Shown: positions 24,501 to 37,330 of the stretch, piece by piece
How the letters are laid out: every line of letters starts with the position of its first letter
How positions within the stretch are numbered: the stretch's first letter is position 1
NCBI GenBank assembly: GCA_013397695.1
Contig: VYZI01000133.1
Span: 1,846,339 to 1,910,338, forward strand
DNA length: 64,000 bases
Source of the DNA: Centropus unirufus
Lineage: Eukaryota > Chordata > Aves > Cuculiformes > Centropidae
Direction: 5' to 3'
Position numbers and translations under genes: made by a program
Notes under the pieces: generated by a model
What the model saw: the letters and a program-made list of their open reading frames with translations, nothing else
Database searches by the model: none
Told to the model about the DNA's origin: nothing

Positions 24501-27500
24501 CCCAAGAGACTAGAATTAACATTCCTATTTCAGGGAAAATCTATTGCAAGGCAAGTAAAGATTTGCAATGTCTTGATGTTATTTTGCTGTATCCCCTCCA
24601 TGCTAATCTTACCAGAACAGACTCTCAGCTGCTTCAAATTATTGTGGCCTTAAGATTTCACCCAGGTTATAACCTTCTCAGGGGCTGAAGATCCAGCTAA
24701 TCATTCCATAGTGCAGTCTGCAGCACACCAGAAGGTATATAATCAATTCTTTACCTAATTAAATGAGGAAAAATACATTAATGGAGCATTATAACTGTGG
24801 TGTTATGCACACAAAAGACAACATGTTTAAAATTATAGCCCCCCAGGCAATTTTAACTCAGCGGCTTTGTATAAATATATTAAAGCATTAAAGCTAATAT
24901 GTGCGGCAAAACAGAATGCAACATATGTGCCAGGGGGTTGAGATATCATCACAGTGGGAACTATAACTTTTAATTTGCTGTTCTAGGTGAAAGTAAAGGC
25001 TACCTATTGGCATTCTTCTCCTTTATTTGTTTATTTACGCTTTTAGTTTTACTACAATTCTTTATATTTTACTGAGGAAAAAAAAAAGTCTATCGATCAT
25101 ACACTGTCTCCAGTTCTTGATACAGAAATTTTATTGATGTAAAAATAATTTGTACAATATGAACATGAAGAATTATTCACAAATCAGAATGTATCAAGTT
25201 CAATAATAGAGTTGTAGGCATAAAACCCAGGGTCGTAAGGCCCTCTTGAAGTCAAGATTCTACCAGCAGCAAAATTTAATTCTTAAAAAACAGTGGTATT
25301 AAATGTCTTGCTTGTAAATTATTATTAGTCTCTAGGAGAGCCAAAGTTGGGTAAATTCTCTGCCAAAATAAAAGCAATTAGAATATAATCTACATAGAAT
25401 TCAGAAAATATTTGTAGTCCACAATAGTTAATGCTAATTCATCTAAGTTTCATTTTCACAGAAGAATGTATGAAAATATTTATAAGTCAACATGATATAA
25501 AATTATGTTGTTGTCATTTATGTGGAAGAAAATGTCAACAAAATGTTCTTTTTGATTGTGGAAAGCAATAGACATGGAAACTTACTAAGAACAATTTGTG
25601 GTTTTCATGCAGATTAAATTCTCACAGAATCATCACCCTCTAACCTTTCTGATATCTTTTATCCAAAGTAGCCTTAAGCAATGATAAACAACCTCTTATA
25701 AGTAAAAAAAAGAATTGATTCAGTTCAGTGAAGTGATGGATGATATAGGGCTACAAGCCAACTAATTATTAACTGTAACATTAAACAAGTAGTTAAAAAA
25801 GATTAATCTTCAAGTCAGCTTGCAAAAAGCACAGATAACTCATTAGAATTTTTTTTTCACAAGAATAATAGGAATGATGCACAATCCTTATTAATGAGGA
25901 TGTTATTTTCTTTCTACATAAACACTTTTGAATTGTTTTTGTTTAATCATGTTTGATACGCACAAAAAAGAATATGAGCAGATGGATTTTAACTGAACAA
26001 GAAACTAGCATTTAGAGTTAAACAGGAACTACTAATCGCTTTTCTTGTTTAAGATTAACCTTTCAGTGTTGTTCTGCAGGACTGTAATTTCTGATTAGAA
26101 ACACCATTATGTCATACTGATGAGCTACTGATTCAGTGTTTATTCAACATAATTTGATTTCAAATGTTAAACAAGGAAATCCACATATTACCATAAAATC
26201 TTTTAACAGTCCACTAAAATGAATGGCTTGTGCCTAGAATAAAATCCAGCTTTGAAAAAGTATTGTCTTCTGAACTGCAGTACTTGCTTTAAGCCATAAA
26301 ATGATTTAAAAATATCACTCCAATATTATTTTTACAAAAATTTAAATCTTTAAAATGAAAGCTCTAGGAAAATAAACATAAAAATTGCTCTTAAAAAAAA
26401 AGATAATGTCTTTCTTTTAAGATAATTAGTTGTAAGAATATTATTCCATTAATAGGAAGGACAGATTATGACTATTTTTAGTCTCAAAATGCAAATATTA
26501 TACTGTGACAACATGCTATGTCTATGATCCTGAGTCATTTATTGACATTCACAGAAGTCTTTTTCATTAGTACTCTTCTGCCAAGTTGATACGTAACAAT
26601 ACATTTCTCCAGTATCTCAGATCCTTGCACAAAATATTTTGCTGCTTTTCTTCCTTGTCAATTTTTAAATCAACAGAAGACAAAAATACTTTAATTTTCT
26701 TCTTTATTTTGAATTGACTTAATGACAATTAAGTTGCCCCCAAATTCCAGACATCTGTGAATAGTTCCAATTAGACAACTCTTCATTAAACAGGCTCTGG
26801 TTAATTATTTTTTAAGACAAAATTAAAATATTTACAGAAAATTGTTTCTATACAGATATGTGACGTGGCCTATTTAATTAATTTCTTGGCTACATGGATC
26901 ACCTCCCACCATACTTCAAATCTATTCCTGGAGGCACATCTCATTTAAGATACCCCTGAATTTAGACTTAACCTCTCAGTCAAGTTGAGAAGTACATCAA
27001 TTGAGAAAAATAAGCATTAATAAATCGTGTTCATGTCAGTAAGTTTGCTACAAACAGCATATGGCACAGCTGAAGTCTAGCAGTCTGAGTCTGAAGGCCT
27101 TGAACAAGTCATCTAGGCAACTAGCAATTTAACCATGTTTCTGAAGTGAAAATAACAATTCTTTTCCCATGGTAAACCTGCATCCACAAACTTAGCATTT
27201 TATATTGGAACACTTTGAAGCCAAAGAACAAAAAACATTAAATTAGATGAGTCCATTTCACAGTGATAATGCCTTCCACTCCCATTTACGCAGTGGAATG
27301 CAAGCAATTATGTACTAAAGTTTCAGTCTTACAGGTCAGGAAAGAGTTCTTTGGGATTGACTCAGAGCATCCAGAAAACTGTATCATCATCTGTAGGACA
27401 TATAAGAGCATAAGAAAGTTCAGAGAAGGAAAACACAAAGGCCCCTTTAATCTAGCATCTTATGGCCAAAACAAGGCAAATTAAGAAGAGCGTGTCTCTA

Positions 27501-27595
27501 TCAGTAAGCAGCTCATGGACTTCTCAAATCTGATTTCAGCTTTTTGTAACACATCATTCCATGTTTTTCTCTTCTTTGAATCTCAGTTAGAATTT
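21506..27595. other. Long non-coding stretch, no gene recognised
   Basis: AT-rich DNA. Overlapping open frames of 60-85 codons near 22700-23480 on the minus strand shadow one another and carry no recognisable domain. A DNA piece at about 24425-24500 resembles an ancient amniote interspersed repeat (see findings). Around 27400-27460 a short segment resembles the start of another old reptilian repeat, too weakly to call. Confidence 0.45.
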
Positions 27596-27613
27596 ACACA
27601 CACACACACACAC
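27596..27613. repeat. Short (CA)n microsatellite
   Basis: Nine CA dinucleotides in a row. Short enough that it may be only weakly variable. Confidence 0.9.
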
Positions 27614-30600
27614 CCGCCCAAATATCCGCTGGAAAGCATCCCATCTTCACTTCATATTGTGCAGAGCAATTACTTCTTTTCTTTGTTTTAGATGGGGTAA
27701 AAACTGTTATTTCATGCCACGCATGATTCTATATATTTCTGCAGTACATTACTCCAAATAACTTCTCTTCTCTAGCATGGCAGCCTTATCAAGGGAGGTT
27801 CATACAGTACATTTGATCACCTTGATAATTCCTGTACAGTTCCCAGTTCTACCTTTTTGACATGCAGGACCCAAACAGCACATATCATATAGCTTGTGCA
27901 CTGCTCATGCATTATGTTTTGATCTTCTTTGTTTTTCACCTTAATAATTTGTAAATTTTTTTTAGTTACTGGGAAATGAGCTGACATTATAATACTGCAA
28001 ACCTAGGATTCCATTCCTGTATCATAGCAGGTAGAAATGAATGGTCAGTTCAAAGCTCACTGCTGTGTAATTAGGTTGTTTCCCGTGTCTCACCGTCTGA
28101 CCCATTTACCAGACACATTATCACCCAGTCACTTAGTATGAAGAGGTCGTTCTCTTGTCCTTTACTCTTCAATTCTGTGTTTCTAAACAACAATCAGAAT
28201 AGCTGATTACCAGCTGCTTACATTGTCAACACATCACAGATGTCCATAAAATGCCATAAGTGCCTTCCATTCACAGCAGAGGCCAGATATTCCCACAGTT
28301 TGCTTGCTGCCTTAAATGTTATTTATGAAAAGACTATCTTTGTTTTCTTGCATTAACTTTATTAAGAGACTTTGGTAATGATGGTGTGGTTTAGGAAAAT
28401 TGGTATATAAACTGCATAACCCTTATAAGCTTATTCATTCCTTCCAAGTTCATCGATTCCTAACAGTTACATAATAATTTTCCATTACAATGCAGGTATT
28501 AACTCTTTTCCTTTATGTATGTGCCCTATAACACTGCTCTGGTTAATTAATCAGATACCGATTTGCCTGTCTACAGTAGTTTGAATTCTCTCTGGTAACA
28601 TTTTTGGAAATTGGCATTATATCTGTCATTTTCTAAATCACTAGGAAAACATAAGCAAAAGTTTTGTTACCATGATCAAGAATTCATCTAATCCATAGTT
28701 TAGTTTAGTTCCATTACAACTACTTAGGTCTTTCAAGCTGTTGTTGTTTATTCTTTTCATTTGTTATATAGCATCTTTTACTGACATTTACACCCTACTC
28801 AAATCTCTAAATTCACTTTGCATGAAAAAAAGCTCCATCGTACACTCTTCTCCTTCTCCTCTCCACTGAATGTAGGTGCAAAAATTAGTTCTTCTGCAAG
28901 GGCTTTATCTTTTCAAAACACACTTTGCATACATTGATCTTTTTTGACCTTAAAGACTATCTGGCTTTCCCTAAATCCATGTGTTTGAAAAGTCTTTTTT
29001 TCTATCAGTTTTCTATTAGACATTCTGCATAGTTTTCTATAAACCTGTTTTGACTCCCTTGGTACTGCTTTTATTTCATTTTATCTGCTAGATTTAAATT
29101 TTATTTTATTTTCCATACTGAACACAACTTCAGCTTTCTTAAGGACACTTTTTAGAATTAGAAAACTGAGTATTAGACCATAGCAAGGATTGTGTTCTTT
29201 CTAGGATTTTACCTCACCATTTAACAATTGGGGAGGTCCTCTTTTATCTTTTTTCTTTCTATAATCCTATTATTTACTATTGTTTGTAATAGTTCTCAAT
29301 ATGTTTGAAAATACTGATATGGTATCATTATGACACAACGGTTGAAATATGACCTGCAAATATATAACCTTCTAGCTATTCCTTCTAGTTCCTATTCAAC
29401 ATGATTTGCTTATTTAGGCAAATGCCCTTCTTAAAATTAAACATTATTACGTTTGGTAGGTAGTCTCTGCTCCTCTTGCTGGAATGTGTGTGCATTATGG
29501 CTGATGATATATAGTTTTCTAGTAACAGACACTTTTGTTATCAAAGGAGTGTACTGCTTGAAACCAATTGTGCCTTTGCAGGCAACTACCAAGAGGTCCT
29601 AGTAACATTTCCTTTGCAAGATTGAAAAGTTTAGACCCAGTAATGCAGCATTTATCCATGCTATATGGTGGCCTTAATTACAGTCTTGGGAACATTTCAG
29701 AGATCACTGAAAGGATGTTTTTTTTATCTGCCTTAGTTCTTTCAGCAGAACCAACCTCCCGTCCTTCCCTCTGTGACTGCTACCTGTATGAGTCATAACC
29801 AACAATCATAACTCATCCAAATCAAGTTATTATGAGATCATCCCAGCCCCACTCAACCACACAGACCACTGCTTCTGGCCCCAGTTCCTTTCCCCACCTC
29901 CTCCAAAGCTTGCCCACCAATTGGCTGCAGCACACAGCATGCCACATTCACCTACACTGGAGAGGCTGGCAAGAGGAGCTGAACCCCCACCAGAAGGGCA
30001 GTGACCAACAGGTAACTCATGATAGGGGATGTGTGTAGGGGATTCTTTCAAGAACACTATCCTGGAAGCACAAAAAACATTCTTCCTCTTTTAAGGTAAC
30101 AGAAATATGTGAAGCTGGAGACCCCCTTATCTTAATTGCAAGGTTCTCGGTCTGCTGGAAACCAAAAGAGAAAAACGCCAGGGATGGGAAAGTTGGCAAA
30201 TACCCATTGAGAACTACACGGGAACTGGCAACATCAGCAGAGATGCAGTTAGAAAAGGCAAAGTTCAGGTCAAAGGGAAATTGTCCAGAGATATCAATAA
30301 CTACTGGAAAGGATTCTTTAGGTATAGCCGTGGAATCTCTAGCAGAAAATACTGAATGCTCAGCATTGACTATAGCATTGTCTTAGAGTTAAGAGGAGAA
30401 ATGAAAACAGCACTGAAGTGTTGAACCTAGCAGCTGTGCATTGATGTTGAAGCCATCTACTGTGCTTTTTAAGTATTATCTTGGATATTTTATTATGTGA
30501 AAACTTATTTTGTGTCCTACTTACTGTGAGCATATTCAGGCTAATGAAAGGACTCAATACAATTTTGGAGAGAAAACTTAATTCATGCTGCAATTAGCTG

Positions 30601-33600
30601 TTCATTTGATCACATTAAGGCATAGTGTGACTCTACCTCATATGCCATCTGGCTTTGTAAGCATTTAGCATATCCAGATGGATTTTCCTAGAAGGATTCT
30701 GGTATTCACTGTCACAAGAACCAAAGGGAATTGTAGAAAAACTGCACTAGACAGCTTCTAAATATGATGTAGAAATAAGTATGGTGACCCCTTGAGGTTA
30801 TTCTAAATTCATGTTTAAGAACTGTATGCCATGAATCATTTTTGAGACTGGACCATGTTTCAGAGAGGGTGAGTTTCAGGAAAGGCAAACAAGTTTCTGC
30901 AAAGTAGTTTCCATTTGAATTCTCACCCTAGCTGAGCTCATAACAGATAAAATGGGCTTGAGATTATGATTGTTATGACTGTTTGCAGATAAAACTCCCT
31001 TACAACTCCAAATTTTCAACTTATATTTACTGTCAAACATTTGGGGTTTTTTTCCCCTTCAGTTTTCTATTCTCTCATAACTACGGCTTCAGTGTCTCTG
31101 TGAGTTTTTAAAGGTGGACATTGGGAGTCTTCATATACTCCGTTTTAGCAAGAGCTTACAAAATAGTGAAATTTCCTTCTCTCTCTTTCATAGTTCTCAG
31201 GAGTATGCGTGTAAAGGGCTAAGTTTTAATCATATCTTTTGAAAATAAATGTCATTAGATCACATTCTGATATTTTTTTCCAAATAGAATTTTACTTTTT
31301 TCCAAATTTTTTCTGGTATTGGTTAAAACTTTTGCCTTTGTTGATTCTTTTTTTCCATTATTTTCTGTGAATTAAAAGAAAATGGGCAAAGGGGAATTTT
31401 TACCTTCTACACATGAGAAATAATTGTTCTAAGAGGTAATTTTGTGAAATGATTAGAAAACTACTTCTAACATTTATTGTAATATTTGATCAAATTTTAT
31501 GTGTACCAGTGAAATAATTCATTTTTACCGCTTCATTAGTTTTAACTCCTTTAAATGTTTCACAACATGCTATTCTCCATTTGCTCTGATTATGAGGTCA
31601 ACGGTACAAATCTATCATATTTTCTATGCTCTCCTGAAGGTTCAGTTCCACCTGTCTGTCATTATTACCCACATCCTTTCTCTTAAGAATAGTTCATGGC
31701 TAGATCACAATGTAGCATTGATTCTTTTCTTTCAGCTATATTTCAATAACATATATATTTCACATGGCCAAGTTTTCTTATTTGACCAGCCTTCTAAACA
31801 TTTCATTTTGGTATTTGTACATGCAGCACATGCTGCACTAAATTTGGTTCCCATTACTCATGAACACCCACTTGGCAGTTTAGCTCTTTCACTGGTTTTA
31901 CATGGACACCCTACATGCTATTGCTTTTCCCTCTTCTGTGAAATAAAAAAGAATGTTGTATATCCTGATTAATTGTTCTCAGAATGGAATAAATCAATGT
32001 CAAAAAGTCCTGCAGATATCCTTTACCATTCCTTTCCAAGGTAGAAGCACTACAGAATTTAGCAGACCATGAACTAATGTTTAAAACAGCAACTACATAC
32101 CTACAGAACAGATTGGTTTGCTTCACTAGATTCAGAACAGCCTTTCTGCTCTTCAGTGTCAATTTCCAGGTGTAACAGGAGTTGTGACACTTTTAAAGAA
32201 ATTAATTCCCTAAAATTCACAAATTTCTAATTAAGTCTGTGTGAGTTTGAAATTAGCACCACGAGGGGGAAAAAAAGATACAGGAGATAACTTGCTGACA
32301 GATTCAAAGCACATCTTGGAACATTTAAAAGCAAGGACTGTTCAACACCCACTTTATAATACCAAGTGCTATTATACCTAATTAGGCTCCTAAAATCTTG
32401 CTGATCATACTTCTACGAAGTCTGATTTCCTCTTTTTCCTCAGTGCTGATTATACTTTCTATTCAGTTTCTATTTTTTTTTAAAGCTAAAAATTGTTAGC
32501 ACCTTCTGAATTTAGTGTTCTCATTTCACTTTACAATTATCGCTTTATTCTGGTATCTTGATTAGTTTCTTCATTCCTTTTTACCTTCTGTGAATGCAGT
32601 TTATGGGGTTTAAACTGCTCTAACAAATTTCACCATTGAATTTCTTTTATTTTTCTTTCTCAGCAGTACCTGCTTCTTTATATGATATTTTAGTGCTCAG
32701 AAAGAGGGCAGATTGACAGCTTTGGAAGTGGAAGTCCCATTTGTATGTTTACAGGATTTGAGCAAGCTGGAGAAGTAAAAGATTTTATCAAGGAGCCTCT
32801 GCTTGCCTGGAAAGGCCACTGATAATGTATTTAGTCCAAGTTTTCTTTTCTAAGTTTTCTCAGGAGGTTTATAGTTGTAAAGGGATTTTGTTTTTTAAAT
32901 GGATCACTGCCTACTGGACTTAGATAAATTGGTAATTTCTGCCTTAGGAACACAGAAGTTCTCTCTTAGGCCAGAAAACATCTATCAATTGCCTGGTTAC
33001 AACTGTTGCATTCATTATCAATTCACAGTACCCGTTCATCCTCTGCAACAACAACCAAGAGATTCACAGTATGTCCCAATGCAGCTCTCACACAGTGGGT
33101 GTTTCCCTTATCATTTAAGAGACATGTAAATAAGGTTAAAAGTATTGAAAATAAATTTATATAGTATTTAGGCACCAGAGTTTATACACCTGAACATATT
33201 TATTTGATGATCTCAGTCTAAATGAGTAGTTAAAGTCTACACAGGCAGGCTATCAAAGAGTACAAAGTGCTTAAGGCAGCTATATCCACCATCATGCCAA
33301 GTCCTAAATGACTCAAACTTTTTCCTTTTTCTTTTTTTTTTTTTCAGGCAGGTCCAAGCCACTTAGTATAAAGAAAATTTTTTACCCTCAAGTAGGGCAC
33401 ATCAATAGAAACAATCTGATCAGCAATCATCTAAAATCACTGTCTTATGTGAATTTGAAATATTTTGTCAACTGTATGAAAGTTGTCACCAATTGTTACT
33501 TAATGTTAACCACATTGTTATTTAATATAGTTTCCCTCATAAGAAAAAATATATTGTCAGCACTTTTATCTTGAATACTTGAAAGCAGAATAATCATGTA

Positions 33601-36600
33601 GAACTTAACACAAACTCCATGATACTCCATGTCCTGTGGCATAACAAAGAGAATGGTGTTAAAATAAATGCTAAAGAAAGTTGCAGGTCACTCACAAAGA
33701 AGTTGTTTTGAAACATGATAAGGAACGATAATGTTAATCTATCCCTTTCCGTAATAAAATATAATTGTAATCCGCCTTTGTTGATAGCACTGAGTAGCAT
33801 AAAGTCCCCTTTGTAATCACAGTCCTCTGCTGTGGAAGTAATGTCACAGTGCTCCTGGTAGTACTATAAATCAACAGTTTGTCTCTTTTTTTTTGGTTAT
33901 AATTTGGAATACAAGCAAGATAAGATCTGTGTCTGAATTAGAGGCAAGTTCAATAGAGGAAGGACATTGCTACTGTGGAAGAAAGCTTCATAATGGTTCG
34001 CAGGAACACATTTCTTGCCATATAAATCTGTAGTTTGGTCATTCATTCTAGGACTTCCTGTCATACAAAATTAGCTCTGGGAAACCAAAAAAAAAAAAAA
34101 AGATCTGTGAAGCTTAAAAGCATAACACATTATGAGGTACAGTGCTTCCAAATTACTAGCTTTGAGAATATGTGATGCTGAAACTACGAGGATTTCAGTG
34201 TTCAGGACTCAGAAAGTCCTACTATTTGTACAGGCATCGCAAAAAGCCTTAAGAGACATAAACAAAAATATGAGATATGAATTATAGCCAAAAGAAAGAA
34301 GATACAGAATCCAATTTAAACCTTCAGGTTATTTATTTACTCAAGACATAGCTGACATTATTATTATTCAAGTGTTGTACTAGTTTTAAGGAAAAAGAAA
34401 TGTAATTTAAATATATTGCTCATGTTTACATTTATAAATATAAATCTTCAAGAACTATACTATTAAATATTTATTTTTTAGTATCTGAAGTTGATATATT
34501 TTAACCAGCATATAATGCAAATGTAGAGCTGAGTTGCATTTGCCATTCACAGTGCAGTATCTATTAGAATTATTAAGAAAAAATCAGTTGTCACCAGGTC
34601 CAGTTTCACAAATTATGATATTATATGTCCATGTTTCTACATGAAATCTTGTTCCATGTTCACGCTTAGCATAATTTCTAGCATAATGGTTTTCATGGAC
34701 AATTTCAAATATGCAAAATAGACCCAGGATCATGTGCTAAAAGATTTTTCTGTGGATGTGGGGTTTTCAACAATTGCAAGAGAAATTGAGAAAACACAGG
34801 AGGTCTTCTGAAGACTAGGAATTGTTTTTCTAGGAAGGAGGACTTACATTATAGTTTTAGATTTGCTCTGCATTTCCCACCTCAAGATTCTGTGTCCTTT
34901 AAAGTACTTTTGTGAGCCTAGAATAGGTGACACTTGTGGTTCAAACACTACTTTCTGGTGACTTCACAAGACTGACTTTGTGCACCGTAACAAAGAGGAA
35001 AGTTGACAGACCCGACAGCATACACTACCTGGCTGTACCTAGACAGGTCACATCTATGCCATCAAATTATTAAAATAGCCAATTCTTCCTTGGACACTGG
35101 CCCCTGGAATACTAACAGTGCTAATATATTTGCTCTTGAATGAAACCAAAATACTAGAAATTGTTAATTCCATTCACCACTGCCTAAAGCTGACATTACT
35201 GAGAACAAAATACATGCACATTCTCATTCTACAATGTCATCAATACAGCACACAAGAAACTTTACCCCACAAAACTTGATATGCCTTTCCAGGGAACTCA
35301 ACACCAAGTGGTATAAAAGTTGAGGTGAAGAACTGTAACACAGCCTCATGTTATTTCACTTCTTTGAACTGAAGAATCCTTTTCCTTTTTTTCTTTTATT
35401 CTTCACAAAACAACATAGCCATCTATTGTGCTTTGTAGGCACAGCTTTTCTGGGAAGAAGAGGCTGGTTCTGAGCAACATGAGCGCAGGACATTTTGTGT
35501 CTGGGTATACAAAGAAATTATATACGGATAATTTCTGAGGACAGGAATTAATATCTTCAGTTAGGCAGGCATAACCAATAAGTGATTTGTGAATGAGACT
35601 TTAGATAGGTGAATACTTCTATTTTTATCAGATCTTGCTTTTATCAAGATGGACAACTGATAGAACTGTGATGACTAAATCATTCAACAAACCCTAATGG
35701 TTTTTGTTCATCTTATTGAATGTATTGCCTCCCTTTTCCCTTTGGATGCTTTTCTTTTCCTTTCAAATATCAAGTACTTGGTTTTGTTCAAGCACTCGTG
35801 AAGGCTGGCAAGTAGAAGGCTGGTAAGAACCACTTTCAACTAAATACTATTTAAGTTGATATAGTGGACTAAAAAGAAGAGAATAGCTATAAGTTTGAGG
35901 AAGTCAGTAGGTAGGTCTCAAGCTATAGTATTATTCAGTTCAAAAAAGGCTCTTGCTGAATCCCCCTTCAGGAAGGTTCTCTAAACTGAACCATCCTTGC
36001 TGATGCTACTAATTACTTGCAGAGAGCTCTTGTGATTTTGAGTCACTCCTATAAAACCCTTTACTGATATATTTTCTGTTTTGTGCAATAGCTATTCAAT
36101 GTAAATACACTGCGAGGAAAGAGTGATTGCAATGCTAGGAGCCAGGCTCTCAGTCAGGTGCCCAAAGCTCTAGGCTAGGATCATGCTTTTTTTTACTCAT
36201 TCTCCTTCATCTGCATGACTTCCATGATTTGTTATAAGGTAGTGCAGATTAAGTAGGAAGAGTGATAGTAAAAGGTCCTATAGTTCTAACATGGACCTGT
36301 GAAATTAAAATTTAGGGATCATTCTCTCTCAAGATGGTTTTCCAAGTGAGGACAACCAGAAACTCTGCTCCCCTGAGCTAGTTCTCCAATAATCAGGCTA
36401 GGTCCAAAAGAGCAGATAACACTGTTAGCACCTGCTGTCATAGAAAAACACATCCAAATAATTTGATACCTTTCCCCAAAGAGATCTTTACTCTTTGGCT
36501 AGTGATTTAATGGTAAGATTTAATTTACAGTGTTATTTGGAGTGGAACCAGATCTCTGAGAGATTCCAGAATCCAAAGGTAATGGCTGGCTATATCAACA

Positions 36601-36859
36601 TTTCTGTACAGCATGCTAGCTCTATAAATCACCTTTGGAAACTATATCTGTCATTGGCAATGGGATAAAAAGTTGCCTGTTTCAGTAGGCATAGATTGCC
36701 CTGAGTTACTATTGATTATTTTAATAGTCATTCTGAATATCATCCTAGAAATAAAAGCTTACAGAGTATTCATACAAATTCAAACAAGACTAAAATTACA
36801 CTGTCCAAATATCAGGAGGAACAAATAGAGATCTAACTTGAATACTCATTAACTTTTCC
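27614..36859. other. Long non-coding stretch, partly pyrimidine-rich, no gene recognised
   Basis: Roughly 27.9-29.4 kb and 31.0-32.7 kb are visibly T-rich on the plus strand. A 157-codon plus-strand open frame at 31499-31972 is the longest in the window; it is hydrophobic and Phe/Tyr/His-rich, as random translation of T-rich DNA would be, and matches no family I know. A GC-richer patch lies at about 29830-30060. A strong polypyrimidine tract ending in CAGG lies at 33319-33349. A15 occurs at 34087-34101. Confidence 0.45.
34087..34101 (+). repeat. Poly-A run (A15)
   Basis: Fifteen consecutive A. No SINE or processed-pseudogene body is recognisable upstream, so it is simply a homopolymer. Confidence 0.9.
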
Positions 36860-37330
36860 ATTGCAGTTCTCTGTTCTAGGGCCCCGAGCATCCAAGGGTT
36901 TGACTGCCCGACCTCAGGATCACCCTCAATGGTACAACTGTGCAGCCTTGAATCAAAGAGTTGTGCAGAAAGGACTGTGTGAAAAAATTCTGACAAGAAA
37001 AAGCCTGTCTCCTTCAACAGGAGCTGCCCTTCAGTACAAAACCTTGTCTTTGTTCCTGCTGTCATAGCCATGCCTGGCTTTGTACCTCGCTGTTCTGGAC
37101 CAGACCCCAATCCACTGCCTTAACCTCCTGTATGTTTTCACTGTAGATGTGCTTCATGATACCGATTCCTGGGTGACCCCAATTACTTTCAACAGATCCA
37201 CTCTGCTTTTCTACTGTGGGACTGTGCTTTTACTGCGTCTGTGAGACCTCTACCTTGCCCACCTCATCTTGGCTCTCGTCTCCTGGCTCATTTTCTGTTA
37301 AGGAGTAGTTGTGGCACACAGACACTTCAT
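36860..37330. other. GC-richer segment, possibly an unclassified old repeat
   Basis: This 470-base block is clearly richer in G and C than the DNA on either side. It begins just after an acceptor-like CTTTTCCATTGCAG at about 36854-36867, and its second half has many CTG/GAC/CCT triplets of the kind seen in untranslated regions of reptilian retrotransposons. Open frames run on both strands (104 codons on the minus strand at 36796-37110 and 68 on the plus strand at 36861-37067), but neither protein is recognisable. It may be a decayed LTR or LINE 5' region, or a non-coding RNA exon; the sequence does not decide. Confidence 0.3.

Noticed and set aside
27400..27460. AAGAGCATAAGAAAGTTC and CCCCTTTAATCTAGCATCTT, similar to the start of an old reptilian repeat
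   Set aside because: The expected continuation after the first 60 bases is absent.
31499..31972. 157-codon plus-strand open frame, the longest in the window
   Set aside because: It lies in T-rich DNA, is Phe/Tyr/His-rich and has no domain. By rough estimate about one frame of this length is expected by chance in 64 kb with this base content.
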